Source of the DNA: Rhabdornis inornatus | Taxonomy: Eukaryota > Chordata > Aves > Passeriformes > Rhabdornithidae | Direction: 5' to 3' | DNA: 64,000 bases | Assembly: GCA_013397075.1 (NCBI GenBank) | Contig: VWZS01002574.1 | Span: 1,736,001 to 1,800,000 of the forward strand | Shown here: one piece after another, positions 45,901 through 58,435 of the stretch | Numbering within the stretch: the first letter of the stretch is position 1 | How the letters are laid out: every line of letters starts with the position of its first letter | The notes under the pieces: generated by a model | Told to the model about the DNA's origin: nothing | The model's database searches: none | What the model saw: the letters and a program-made list of their open reading frames with translations, nothing else | Made by a program: the position numbers and the translations under genes

Positions 45901-48900
45901 TACACAACCCCAGCTCTTCTCCACGCCCCTCTTCCCACTGTTCACATCCAGGCAAAGCTCCTACGAGTCTGCAAGCTTCTCCCAAGGACAAAACTGATGG
46001 CAAACCCAGACAAACTGGCGTCAGCTGGGAAATGGTGCATTTCTGATGGAGTCTGGAATCCCACCTTGCTCTCTGTCCCAGGCTTGTGACTTTTTATTTG
46101 ACTGAAACCCACCTTCCCAGGATGGTACTGGGGACTGTTTCAGATTATCTGAGTGCTTCAGGCTCTGAAGAATATCCACAGAGAGAGGTCAAACTGTATT
46201 GACAGGGTCTCTAGGAAGAAAAGCTAGTTTAATATTGGCAAGACAAGACTACTGCATATTTAGCAGGAGCCTCCTCTTCCAGGAAAAGTGCTCTGGTTTC
46301 AGTTCCCTTTCTGCAGAACATGGGTGGTAGCTTTTATCACCCATGATTTCATTGCAGGCCACAGAATGATGGATTTTTCTGGCAGAACCCTATGCTCACA
46401 CTTTTGAGTGCAAATTTTCATAATTCACTTAAAAAGAAAAGCCCAAATTATCTCTGAGAAGGGCTTAAAAAAAGACTAAGAGCACAGAAAATAAAAAAAA
46501 ATACAACAACCCTGCACCAAAAGGCAGTGCCTTGTGATGGAGGGAAGTGCAATAGCAACAACAGTATGAACTGTGGGGTGTTGCTGTGCTTGTTTTTTCC
46601 CCTAAACTGCAATAACTCACCCATCCCACTGGAAAAAATGTGCCCTTTCCTGATGCATCAGCAAGGAGGGCCTTTCCATGGTCTCTGTCTCTTCTTGTCA
46701 ATGATGTACCAGAAGGCACCAACACTTGGAGGACGTGAAGAAACATACAGTTCTTTCCCTGCCTGTTGCTAGGATTCACAGCTCTACCCCACCACTTTCT
46801 GGGGCTTCAGCTCCTATTTTGGCTGTAGGAAAAAAGAAAGAAACCTTGTTGCTTCCAGGCTTTCTGCACAAGGCTTAAGCAACTCCAATGCCAACCCCTA
46901 TAATATTGCTACAGTCAGACATAAAATCTTAATGCACAATAGTGCCTTGAATCTTACATTCTTCTGAAAAAGGTGAGTCCCCAGTAGTAAATGAAATATT
47001 AAACATTATTAAATATGAAACAGCTAAACCTGGATTCCATTAAAATGAATCTTTCATGGTTTTCCTGGTTTCTTTTTCCCATTCCCTTTTTTTTTTTTTC
47101 CCAGGGAGCACAGTGATCTCGTGAGCTTTTATGTGTCCTTTTAAAGGCAGAAAAATCACAGGTAATTTAAGTCTCTTCTATTCAGATTTATTTGAGCTGG
47201 AAAACAAATCAAGGCAGTGAAACTCTCGCTTGGTCACATCTCTCTGACTGAACTATTCAGCAGTTGATATCAAAGGCTCACCTGAAGACACTCTTGTAAT
47301 GCCTGCTGACATGTGCCACCTATTTAGAAATCTTGTACCCAGTTACACATTCTACTTTCATTTAGAATGGCTTTAATCTTCCACCATACACTAAAAAAAA
47401 ATAAAAACAACACAAAAACAAAAAAAAAAAACCACTTATTACATAGGATGCATTTTTTCTGATTTCTGGGAGCAGGTTTTCTGGGAGCTAAACTGTGTCT
47501 GAGGTGAGTGTCCACGTGGGATTTGGGAGCTGGGCATCAAAGGGAATGTCTGAGAGAAAAAACTTGGGTTTTACAGAGCCTCCCTTAGACTGGCTGATGA
47601 AACACACTTGGCTGAGATTATGACTGCACTGATAGCACAGGACAGTCAACAGGATAAGCCAGGACTAAATATTCTCACTGTATTTCATTACTGTAGTGTT
47701 TGCACCTCAATATTCATAAATATATGGCAATCTGTGTCCCTCTGGTGCTGGAACAAACCAAAGGTGTGTCCTTCTCATGACATGTATTTATGCCCTTTTG
47801 CATTCAGATCTTAAGCCCTTTCTGTGATTATGAACTTCTGTATTTGGACAGGGCTGGTAGAAATTTTTAGAAGAGGATGGGAAAAAGAGCTCTTGGACTT
47901 GCTGAAGGGCTCCCAGAGCTTGGATCTGTGTGAGAGCATTTCCTGGCTCTGGCTGGGAGACTGCTGAATCAGGCTGGGTCTGGTGGGAGGTTACGTCTCC
48001 AGAACACACCTTAATTCTTGACTTGCTGCTGCAAAACATGCATGAATTAATCTACAGACACATTTCTGGACTGGAAGGCAATAAAGTCTAAGAAAGACAA
48101 GTTAAAATGGCAAAGAAGGTAGAAATCCATTAATTATTCATGACTGCTGTTCCATTTTGTGCAAAAAGCTTTTCTGCCTTGCTTTCTATTTTGCTTTGCT
48201 TGGGTCATTTCTGAGGCTCAGCAAGGGAGATTTAAATGTGCTCCCCACCTCAGATGGTTCCCTCACATACACCAGGGTTTTACATCTCTCCCTCCAGGAA
48301 TTCAGCAAAGTGGGGTCCTGCAGCGAAGTGGGAAAATCCACACTCTGCCCTGGTTCAGAGTGTGCCGTTTCTCAGATTTCCTAAAAAATAAATAAATTAT
48401 TAAATTGTATGAGGTTATTTTCTGTATTTAGACACTAAGATTTGCTTTTTCCTGTGGTTCTACCTCAGCTGAGATGGCAAGAGCATCTCACCAGCGTGGC
48501 CTTCAGGCAGCCTGACCAGAAGCATACGCTCTTGGTCTGGTTTTGTGTGGGCTTTTTATGCCTTTTTCTGGCCTGACGCCCTTGGAACGAAGAGCAGCAA
48601 ATCCCACCCATATTATTTATTTATTTTAATGAACTGCCTTTGGCCAGCTCAGGTTTTCACCACAAAGATTTCAGATTGCCTCAGAGCACCAGGAAACATG
48701 CTGCAAAGTGCTGCAAAGCTGAGACACGAACGTGTCAAATAAGTGATCCACATGAGAGTAGATAGATGTGACATTTAGTAATCATCTTTCTTGGACAAAA
48801 TGGGGCATTGCTGTCACTTTAAGTAAATCTCAGTCAAATTCCTGGCATTTTACCATGGGGGAAGCAGGAGGAATAATAGTAAATTTCTCTTTAAAAAATA

Positions 48901-48955
48901 TAAAAGATCAACCTTGGGAAAAAAATATGGTTGCCACAATTTAAGGCGAAATACC
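42940..48955. other. Unique noncoding DNA
   Basis: Six kilobases without a recognisable gene. Small features are a perfect 12-base palindrome TGATAATTATCA at 43380-43391, an octamer ATGCAAAT at 45586-45593, a short CATGGGTG/CACCCATG stem at 46319-46345, a T13-type pyrimidine run near 47088-47103 and an A-rich tract at 47393-47432. The minus frame 46465-46779 (104 codons) has no identifiable domain. Confidence 0.5.
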
Positions 48956-48959
48956 TTAT

Positions 48960-49220
48960 CCTAGCTTGGCCAGTCGTCTCCCGGCTGCTGATATCAATAT
49001 GTCACTCCTAATGTTTACTGATGTTCACTTTATAAATGACTTTTTCTCACTGTCAGAGTATCTGTCACCAGCTCCACTTCCCCTTCTTTGCCTCTCATCC
49101 CCTTTAATAAAGATTAATATCTTTGAGGTTAAGTAAAAACATCACATACCATATAAATCACACCATAGGTCTGATATTTAAAAAAAGCTGAATATGTAAT
49201 TGCTGAGATTATGTGGGCAA
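48960..49220. promoter_or_regulatory. AT-rich candidate conserved noncoding element
   Basis: Unique sequence starting CCAGTCGTCTCCCGGCTGC, with CTGATATCAATATG, TTATAAATGAC, TTTAATAAAGATTAATATC and CATATAAATCACACC. The motif texture is enhancer-like. No repeat and no frame support. Low confidence because composition is the only evidence. Confidence 0.27.
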
Positions 49221-52200
49221 ATTGGGTAATTCCTGGCGTAAATTAACAGAGTTGGGTTTTGTGGGATCAGTTAATCTAAGTGCACATTCAAATAAAGTGT
49301 ATTTTGTGCAGGCATTTGAGCTTCTGAAGGTTCCCCCATTGAAGAACTGCAGATGTTCAAAGCAAAAATTGGTGAGTTTAACTTCTACAGCTTCTCTGAA
49401 GTTCCAATATGTTTAAAAGACATGCAGAATGGGGATTCTATAAAAATGTGGCACACTGGCTTTCCATATTTATAGTCCACCAGTGACTTCTATATTAAAC
49501 GGTTTCAGTCTATGAGTCCAAACAAGATTTTTCTACCTGTCAGCCTGGTACATGAAATGCTAAACATGTTCTGGCTGCTTTGTACATCTTCCTTGATAAA
49601 CACCTGGAGTAATGATTCCAAAATGAATATTTAGCTGGCAATTTTATGGATGAAGCACAAACCAGTCATTTTGGCTTTGCAATGCTAAGAGTAGTGAACG
49701 TGCACTTGGCTTTTAAACTGCAAGATGCAGCTTGGAATTCAAGTGAAGAAGATGATGGACCCTTCACATAAACTATGGTCCAGGTAAGGTGTGCCTGGCC
49801 AGGAACTGCAGGATCAGACCAAGACAGGGCCATACCTAGGCACCAAAACCTACAAGATCAGACTAAAACAGCTGCTCTGTAGAGCTCAAACTTAGGCTTA
49901 TTTTCCTGACAACTGTCTTTGCTGTGCATGTAGGACAATTGTGTGGTTAAGGGTGGAAGATGCAGATTCCTGGTCCAGTTTAGACACTTTCCTACAGGCT
50001 TCCAGCCAGGCTCCATGGGTCAGATCAACACTTCAAAAGGGACTTCAGCCCTTCTTCCTGATCAATTGGAAGATCTATTGATCTCCCCTTTTTGGCACTC
50101 CAGCTTTGGTGTTAGAGCTCTCTGATACTCACAACAGTAATTCTGGGTATCCTCAGATTTACAGCAGTTCTGGTGTGGATGAGCCACTCAATTTGTGGTT
50201 TTACATCTGACACATTGGGAACTTCTCACAAAGGCTCTTCCACTCTCTTCCAGGCACTGGAATTTCTCTGAAAGTGGAGACTGAGCACAGGGCCTGGAGA
50301 TCCAGGTTTTGTGCTATCTGGGAGGTCACAGACCCACATCTTTGCATGGGGCAGCATCTCCTTCTCTGGGCTGTGTATGGTTATGTGTGGTGGTGACCTG
50401 GCTCCTCTCCATCCTGCCTCTTCAAGAAGCATCCCTGGAAATGGAGAAAACCCTAAGGACACACTGGAGCAGGAATGGAGAATTAAAAGGGTTGTGGCTT
50501 TGACGAAGACACTTCTGTAGGAGTGGAGTATTTTGTCTCTGTTTTGTGCTTTATCCAGAAGCAGTTTGACATAAATTGTTGGATTTAACCCCTAAACTCT
50601 GAGTAAAGCCCTCCTCCAGGTGTCAAAGGTGCCATCCCTGTCAGTGCCCAAACAACAGCCTCCTCTTTGAGCAGGTACATTTTGCTGTGAACTCCAACTC
50701 GGGGAAAACTGCAGTTCCTGAATCTACAGGGAGGGGACAGTTCGAGGGGCAGATTTCATGTAAAGGGCACTGATGGTGTTCTTTAGTTTCACACAAAACC
50801 TTCCAACTATTGGCAAGCTACAAAAAAAGAGTTGGTACCAAAAGCCAGTTCCTGAAGAGGGAATTGTGTGTGTTATTCCTTTCCAGTGCACCAGCAAAAC
50901 TATTGTGCTCAGAAGATGATTCTCAAACTGCCTTTTGTTGTATTTTGTATGAAGTTGGATTTTCTATCTGCAATAACCACTGGGTGATTTTATTTCTAGG
51001 AACTAGATTATTTCACAATAAAAGCAGAGAGTCTCCAATCATGAAGAAAAAGCACCTCTAAACATTCCAAGAATATTATAATATATCCTAGAACCAACTT
51101 AGTTTTCACTCACATGGTTGGTATGTGCACTATTTTACTGCACAACACTGTTTTTCTTACACAGAATTGTTTCTTTCAACTATAGCTAACTTGATTCTCT
51201 GTGTAGCAGGATCTGAGGCCAGTAAACCATGAAGAAATTTTACACTGCAGACTGCAGCAAGCAGAGGTCTCTCTAGTGAAGGCATTATTTTACAAAATGA
51301 TGGATGCGCATATTTATTTGCTCTGTGACTTCCATGTCAGGTTTGTCATATTTCCTCAAATTACTAGTTAAACCAAGGTTTTGAGTTTTGTTTTGTTTTT
51401 GTTTCTGCTGAAGCCTGCAGGCTCAATATACCTTATAAAAAATCAAGCTGTAATTTATCTGCTCCATAGATCATGTGTAACAATAATCACTCTGGAGTCT
51501 GTGCCAGGTTCAGATGTCTGGCTTTGTTGGAAGAGATGTATGAAGTGAACAAAAAGCTTCCTGATTTTCATACTCTGCAATAAACCTGAAATATGGAGAG
51601 AAGTGAAACATGTATTTAAATTAAACCCAGGAATCATGACAAAGAAGGAGCACAGAGAAATACACACACACACAGACACATATTTTGCAATGACACAGAA
51701 ATATTTCTCTTACCAGATGGACCTCTACGAATTCTGCACACTCCATGTCACAGCTATTCAGCAATCAAGACAGTGAAACTATTTGCACCCTGGACTCACC
51801 AGAAAGGTGAATAGTTAAGTGGCATTTTGCAGTGAGAAAAACTTTTGCCCACACAAAAATGTGGGGACCCCCAAAGGGTTTCATATTCACAAGCGCTGCC
51901 TGCAATGTTTAAGTGCCACTTCACACTAAATTCACTGCTTGTTTTACTACTTGTTTCACATACATATGGGTAATTTTGGAAAGCCCACGAGAAAACCTCA
52001 GAATTTTTTTCTAGTTGTTTGCAAAAATAATAACAGGCTAAGATTATTAGCTGACCAATCTAACCATATACAAATGGAGAACTCACAGAAGATTATTGTA
52101 GCTTTAATCCCCTCCACGCCCACACCCACCTCTGGGAAAAATGGAATAATCTTAATACACTGAAATATTTTTTATTGCCCAGGGTGGGCAGTTCCTCCCA

Positions 52201-52675
52201 CAGCCAGACTGCCTTTTGCAAGGCATTTTTCTCCTTGTTTTGTTTGCCACAGCAGCGAGAGGATCCGTGATCCATGTTGCAGTTCCCCACGCTGGGTCCA
52301 CGTGTCCCTTGTCACCAAACAGGTTAATCAGCAGCCAGGCTCTGTCACCACCCGGGCCCCAAGGAAGCCAAGCACTGGAAAAGAAAAGATTTCTGGTCCA
52401 TTGGCTGCAGGAACACAGAGCTGCAGCGAGGCCCTGGCATGAGGAAGAGATTGCAATTTTAAAATTAATTCATTCTCTGCTATGAACTTCATCAGGGAGC
52501 TGCAGCCATGCTCTGGTGGTGGAGGGAGTGATACCCAGATAATGCCATGCTTGGGACTGGATGGATAAAACACATCCTGGGAGGCACTTCCAAAAGCCCA
52601 AGGTCTGTTTAGTCTGCAGCCTGAATTACAGGGCAAATCTGATTCTGCCTCCAGCTCCCCAAAATCTCTCATGCC
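49221..52675. other. Unique noncoding DNA
   Basis: No gene is recognised. A short (CA)n lies at about 51661-51680, plus a (GTTTT)n-like tract near 51385-51402. Confidence 0.5.
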
Positions 52676-52678
52676 GTG

Positions 52679-52710
52679 TTTTTTTTTAATTATTATTATT
52701 TAAAAAAAAA
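52679..52710. repeat. T9 ... A9 palindromic tract
   Basis: T9 (52679-52687) and A9 (52702-52710) surround AATTATTATTATTT, giving 11-base arms (T9AA and TTA9). It is a small AT cruciform candidate. Confidence 0.8.
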
Positions 52711-55700
52711 CCCCAAACCCTGAATTGCAGTGGCACTGTCATTAAGAGATCCAACAGAAGCCTGGAAGAAGAGATTAGCACACAGCAGAGTGACAGGGCT
52801 TCTGGGAAGGAGAAAAAATAGACAACATCAGTGCAATGTACCATTAAAAGTATGGAGTGACAGATGACAGTTGGTCTGTGATGGGGTGATTCAGCTAAAT
52901 GGTAAACAGAAGGGCAAATTCTGATCTCACTTATGCCAACATAAACCTTGGGCTGCACAGGAGCTGCTTCGCATCTCTAGGACCCGAGTGGAGCCCATAA
53001 AAGCTGTGACTCAGCCAGATAATCTCTGACAACTGTTAGCACCGTGGTAAATATGGCAACGTGGCAGGCTGGAAGAGGGGCTAAAAAAAGTTTCGCTTCC
53101 ACACTTCCAAAATGAAATGTTTCAGAGGTTTTTCATCTCAAAACGATGTCTAAAATCTTGGTAGCTGTAATAGAAGTGGTTGAGAAATATTGAGATAAAA
53201 CATGTTGGGTTTTTTTTTTTTTCAGGTTGGATGAAATATTTTGGTTGAGGCCAAATTAATGAGGTTGCTGAGCCAATGGGGTGAAAAGTCAGTTATCCCC
53301 ATAAATTCCAGTCCCTCTGGAGGGAACCTGCTGGACACTTTGCACAACCGTTAATGGTGATGTGGTGGACAGACACTAACTCATGTCTGCATGAGATAGA
53401 CGAGGAAAGGCTTTTAAAAGGAGGTACTTGCTAAGAGTGTGTTTAACATTTGTTTGTGCTTCAAAAACACATTTTCAAAGAGAGGATCCCATCCAAAACA
53501 TATGTTCCCTCCCTGTGTGGGCAGGCATGCAAACACTAACGTGGGACTGAGCAAACTGCAGAGGAGAGCATGGGAGCCAAAGCTAAAACTCTCCCATCAC
53601 TGCTGAGGCTTCCTCGTGGTAAAGCTGCTGCTCTGTGATATTGGCACTGAGAAAGGGACTGTCCTGTCTCCTGGGTCCCTTCACCCCTTGGCACCACCTG
53701 GCCCCACGTTGGTTGCCTTTGGTAAATGACAAGGTAAAAACTATCAAGATGTGAACCTGTGCCGTATTGCTCTTCTGATTAAGGGAATAAATTATCTTTT
53801 TTCTTTCCATGGTTTCACTTTGTGAGGTCCACACAGTGGACCAGTTTCACCAGCAAGCTACTGCAGAACTACAAATAAGCTATTTCTCATGGAAAATGGT
53901 GCATTTTTCACATTTTAGCTGGCTTGGAAGGTAGCTCTGCACAGAGATGTGAATATCTGAAACCCATCATCCTTGGTGGGAAAGGCCATGAGAAGGGACT
54001 GTCTCATGGGGATCATTCAATGCCATTTTAAGATTTGGGGTAAAGTTTTTTGTATGAAGCAGAATTGTTTCGTCTTGTGAGCTCAGCTCAAGGTGGCAGT
54101 GAAAATGGGTCTAGGAAATAAAGCTCTGCACCTTATATAGGAAAGCTACCAAAAATATATGGGTTGTGGAATTACTCTTTGCTGAGAAGGGAACTCAGAT
54201 TTTATTCCTCCTATTGTGTTTTATTTCTTATGTCATTACAGAATACACAAGCAGATTATTCCCCAGCCACAAAAACAGTTGCAGTGAGATGCTGCAGTTG
54301 AAAAGAACAAAACAGGCAACAGTTCAACATTCTCAGTTAAGATCATTATGATACTATTAATGGATATTAATTTCTGTTTATTTTACAAATATTAGGAAAC
54401 TAGTTTTCAAATTCACACCTCACCAAATGCTTTACAACAATGATTTGTTTCATTAATTTTATCAGCTGCATGCCTTGTTTTTTTATAGAAGGTTCTTTGC
54501 TGAGAGACATTAATCTGTGATGGAGCATCCAAAGAGCCTGTGCAGAGGATCCAAGCTGATAAATGTTGGTGTACAGGCTGCCTACCACTGTCAATTTTTC
54601 AATTTGCAGTGTAGTTGGGGCACATAATAAATTTCTGGGGGGTTTATTTTTATTTTACAGAAGCCTTGAAATTTTTCTGTGCATATTTTCTCACTGTTTT
54701 AACATACATATGAGCCCTCAACATCCAAATGTCAAATTCTGTGTGATATGGCTTAGGTAATAAACTCCATGGTATTATATTTAGAATACCTATAAAAATA
54801 ACTAACACAGTTTAAAGTCATGTCTTAGTTAAATATTCAGTGTAGAATTGGTTTTTAACTGAATTCAGTATCCACTATTTCTGAATTTCTCACTAATAAA
54901 TATAAAGTGCTAATGGAAAGTGAACAGGAAAATATTCTGCATATGCTACATTGACCTTATATTTAAAATGCAAAAATGCTTGTGCCACGTGGTTATGGAA
55001 AGTAAAGTGGGTTAATGCTTACACCTGCATGATAAAGAGAGCAGTGCACACATCCTTATTTAAAATATTTTCCTTAAATTCTCAAGGTTTACAAAATGTC
55101 ATGGCTCTCTCTATAATGGCAAGAGCCGGGAGCGGCAGCCAACACTGAATTCTATTTCTGATTTTGATCCAGATTTATTCTTCCTGCCTGTTCCTGGAGG
55201 ATGTTCTGGAGCTGGGTGTGGCAGTGCTACCCCAGTGCCCCTGTGCCCACCACAGGGAATGTGGGTGGCCAAGTGGCCCAGGGGAGCAGAGCCAGGTGCC
55301 TCCAGTGCCACCAGCTCCACTCCAGTGATGTCTGGCACATAGATCATGCAACACTCGTGGGCCAGCAGTTTTACAGCCCTTGGTCAGAGGGTTGCACACA
55401 TCCTTACACCTCCCAGGTGATGAACTCCTCCCCAGAAGGAGCAGGAGACAGGGCTGGAGTCTGCACAGCCTTCCTCCAGGTAAGGGCAACCCCAGTGAGG
55501 GTTTTGCAGGCTGAGCCAAATCCCAAGCAGCTTTTTCTCTGCTCTTCCCTGTCAGCCTGCTGTGCGTGCTCCCTGGGATGCTGAATTCCTCTGCTGGAAA
55601 CTGGAGATGGAGCTAAAACTCAGGTGTTGGGACTGGATTCGTGTCACTGCTCTGAGTCTGGTGTCTGTCAAGCACTGCCAGCAATGGATCAGTGCAGGAA

Positions 55701-56075
55701 TGGCAGTGGGGAAACTACAACAACAAATGGCTGCTGCTGCATTCCCTCCCCTCCTCCCCAGTCCTTGGGCCAAATTTCTTTATCCCTTTCTAAGTAACTC
55801 AAAAGCAATGAAGTCAATAGAAAAATCAGTTAACCAGACCCTGACTCAGTGCTTGGTTTGCTTAAACTCCAGTGCTGAGGAGTTGAGCCATGACACACTT
55901 TAGTTTACCTTTATGTCTTTCCTCAGAGTAGACAGAAAATCCTGTTTTTCATATTTGTTTCCCTGGACCTTGGCCAGCTGAATAGAGGTCAAATACGTCA
56001 AGCTGGGTCTAAACTACAGCAAAAAAAATGAGCTGCATTTCAACCTTTTTCTCTAACAGAGTGACAATATAATTC
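52711..56075. other. Unique noncoding DNA
   Basis: No gene is recognised. A T13 run followed by CAGG at 53210-53226 mimics a splice acceptor without a credible exon. The frames of up to 127 codons near 55175-55590 are GC-driven and lie on both strands. Confidence 0.5.
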
Positions 56076-56079
56076 ATGT

Positions 56080-56165
56080 TTATATTCCTGCCTTCACCAC
56101 CATCCTGCTGTTTGACCTTGGCAAAGTCACTTCATCTTTTTGGACCTTCATTTCTCCTCCAGCTT
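56080..56165 (+). mobile_element. MIR-like SINE fragment, forward orientation
   Basis: TGCTGTTTGACCTTGGCAAA, then GTCACTTCATCTTTTTGG, then ACCTTCATTTCTCCTCCAGC aligns with the MIR core (CTGTGTGACCTTGGGCAAGT, then CACTTAACCTCTCTG, then CCTCAGTTTCCTCATCTG). The match in order and spacing is good for an old element. Noncoding. Confidence 0.65.
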
Positions 56166-57250
56166 ATTCCTTTTGTCTTTAGACTTATATGGGGCAAAAA
56201 TAGACAAATAGACAAATATCTGGGGCCAAATGTGGCTTACGTGGTGCATTGGCATTACTACAACAAAGCACTTCCACATCCTGGACTGGAGGTCCAAGCA
56301 GAAGTTTTGGAAAATAGTATCAGCATAAATTCCAAGCACGGGGTAAACATAAAGCAATGTGCTGTCCCCATGCATGCCATGGGTTTGCAGCATTCCCACC
56401 CAAATTAGCAGGCAGCTCTCTGATGCAGAGCAGCACTGTGCCCACCAGTTCTGCCATGCAGCAGGAAAAGCCAGTTCAGGTAAGACCAGGAGCTGAGCAA
56501 ACATGGAAAGCCTTAATTTGAGCAAAGCTCACATTTTAATGGAGATGTTCGGCTGCCTTCAGATCTAATTTCAGGATCCAAACACCCCAATTTCCCCATA
56601 AGAATGTGTTCAAACATTGCTTGACTGCTATTCTCCTTTGCTGCAGAGCTGGGAAGTCATCACAACTGATGAGGAGTCATTATAAAGTTGACAATTTGCC
56701 CCTTTTCTTCAAAAAAACAGTTCTGCAGAGCTTCATTCCTTTCAGCCCACACCGACTCTCATCCAAAGCCTTCTCTGCTGCTCCAAAGAAACCTGAAATT
56801 TCCCAGCTGCAGGATTAAACTCATCCTCGCCCCCTCCAAACAAACAAACAAATAACAAAGGTGGGAAGAAATTATCTCTACAGTAGGGAGATGAAGGTAA
56901 AGAGCTTATATGTTAATCATTAGCAGAAAAAAACAACCAACCCAACAGAAGTCAGGAGGAAAGAAAAGAAGACATACAGGAGGAATATGGACATTGGAAG
57001 GGAAAAAAAAGGCAAGAGCAGGAGATACAAAGTGCCTCTGCCAGGAGCGTTGTTTGTTTGCTGTGTGAGAGTGGCCAGAGCCCTGTCCAGACTGGGGGAA
57101 ATGGAATTACTCAAGTTTTACACTCCCAGCAGTTCCTGCAATGACTCCCCTGGGTTCCAGCTCTCTTGTACCCCCTGCGGGGGGGTCACCCACCCTCTGT
57201 CCCCGTTGTCACCCTGTGCTCTGCCTTGCAGGAGCTCTGAGAGCTTGGAG
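56166..57250. other. Unique noncoding DNA
   Basis: No gene is recognised. A short (AAAC)n lies at 56838-56853. CTGTGCTCTGCCTTGCAGG ending near 57232 looks like a splice acceptor, but the following frame runs into simple repeats. Confidence 0.5.
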
Positions 57251-57255
57251 GAGGC

Positions 57256-57299
57256 AGGGAGAAAAGGAGGGAGAAAAGGAGGGAGAAAAGGAGGGAGGG
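57256..57299 (+). repeat. 12-bp minisatellite GAGGGAGAAAAG
   Basis: About three and a half tandem units of GAGGGAGAAAAG, purine-only on the plus strand. Such homopurine arrays can form triplex DNA. The repeated basic peptide in the overlapping frame is an artefact. Confidence 0.92.
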
Positions 57300-57426
57300 C
57301 AGCCCAAAGCCAGCACCCCCCTGCCCCTTGTGAGCCCGTGATCTCCTTTCTACCCATCACTTACTCATTCTCCCTTCCTCCCCGCGATGATTACTTGAAA
57401 AATAAAGGCGAATTTCTTGATATTTA

Positions 57427-57500
57427 TTACTGTTACTGTTACTGTTACTGTTACTGTTACTGTTACTGTTACTGTTACTGTTACTGTTACTGTTACTGTT
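57427..57500 (+). repeat. (TTACTG)n hexanucleotide array
   Basis: A perfect 74-base hexanucleotide array of just over 12 TTACTG units. It opens all reading frames and produces cysteine-tyrosine, valine-threonine or serine-asparagine repeats that should not be read as protein. The perfect state suggests a young, variable locus. Confidence 0.98.
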
Positions 57501-57544
57501 GTTTTCTATTTTTCGGGTGTCCCTGGTGTGGAAGGAGTTAAAGT

Positions 57545-57668
57545 CATTATCTCCTCGATGTCCACCGCATCCCCGCATCCCCGCTGCGCTCCATCAGAGC
57601 TGCCGGGGCAGTGGCAGCGCTGGCTTCACCTCGGCGCGTCGCAGCCCCGCGCGGTGCCCGACTGCTGG
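57545..57668. other. Short CpG-rich patch
   Basis: CpGs are dense (CTCCTCGATGTCCACCGC, ACCTCGGCGCGTCGCAGCCC, CGCGCGGTGCCCG) directly downstream of the hexanucleotide array. It could be a small CpG island or the GC-rich shoulder of the next AT-rich block. No exon is defined. Confidence 0.4.
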
Positions 57669-58060
57669 AGTTTGCTAATTTGTGTGTTTTCACTCGAGGC
57701 CTGCTGATTCAATCATTTTAAAGATGCCCATTTCTTCCAAGCCAGGGATTTTATGACTCTAAGGATTAGAAGCTGTTATCCCAACAAACCCTGGAGCTCT
57801 ATATATTCTGATTTTATGGTAAGCTTCACTAATAAACTGTTTAAAACATATGCTAATTGTGTTTATTGTATTCTTTAATTATCATATGTATCATTAAAGA
57901 TGTACTATCCCGTTTGGAACCCTATTACCTAATGCCCTCATTTTTTAAATTTATTTTCTTTTTTTGGTATCGTTTCACAGTACTGCGTTACTTTAAAAAA
58001 AAAAAGAGGAAATGGAAATACAGATATATATTTTAACAAGGAAGCTTATTTTCAATTTTC
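57669..58060. promoter_or_regulatory. Long AT-rich candidate conserved noncoding element
   Basis: Unique, AT-rich and dense in TF-like motifs: TTTGCTAATTTGTG, CATATGCTAATTGTG, TTTAATTATCATATG and TCATTAAAGATG, with a single CpG in ATCCCGTTTGG. It joins the CpG-rich patch, giving the paired GC/AT layout common at developmental regulatory elements. Conservation is inferred. Confidence 0.4.
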
Positions 58061-58324
58061 ATAGTTTATTTAAAAGTAGAGTCTTTGAATTTAATTTGAA
58101 ATCTCTCTCATGAAGAAAGGCAGGCAGGGAGTGACATAACAAAACATGGCATTCTGTCTCTGTGCATTTTATTCCTTAATTCTTTTTTTAAAATATGCCT
58201 CCCTATCATCTACTATGCTTAGTTTTCTGTTTTCAGACTGCTCAAAATGATAATTTACCCGGCTGAGTTGGGTTACGAAAGATCAGAATAATTGTCCCCT
58301 CATTTTTGTTATATCTCATTATTC

Positions 58325-58435
58325 TTATCATACATCCACACGCTCACACACACACACCCCAGTGTGTGCATAATAAATAAGGGTGTATTATGTATATGTA
58401 CATGCACCATGTATACAAATGTATATTCACACTAA
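58325..58435. repeat. Degenerate CA/TA/TG-rich microsatellite region
   Basis: A short (CA)n at about 58346-58358 is followed by mixed GTGTGTGC, TATGTATATGTACATG and ATGTATACAAATGTATAT sequence. It is an old decayed purine-pyrimidine alternating repeat. Confidence 0.6.

Noticed and set aside
46465..46779. 104-codon minus-strand frame, considered as a processed pseudogene
   Set aside because: No family is recognised. The C-terminal hydrophobic part derives from A-rich DNA read backwards.
53200..53230. Polypyrimidine tract plus CAGG as a splice acceptor
   Set aside because: The downstream sequence has no open frame or family similarity; it is a T homopolymer.
56987..57541. 184-codon frame ending in cysteine-tyrosine repeats
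   Set aside because: It is built on the 12-mer minisatellite and the TTACTG array, so it is a simple-repeat artefact.
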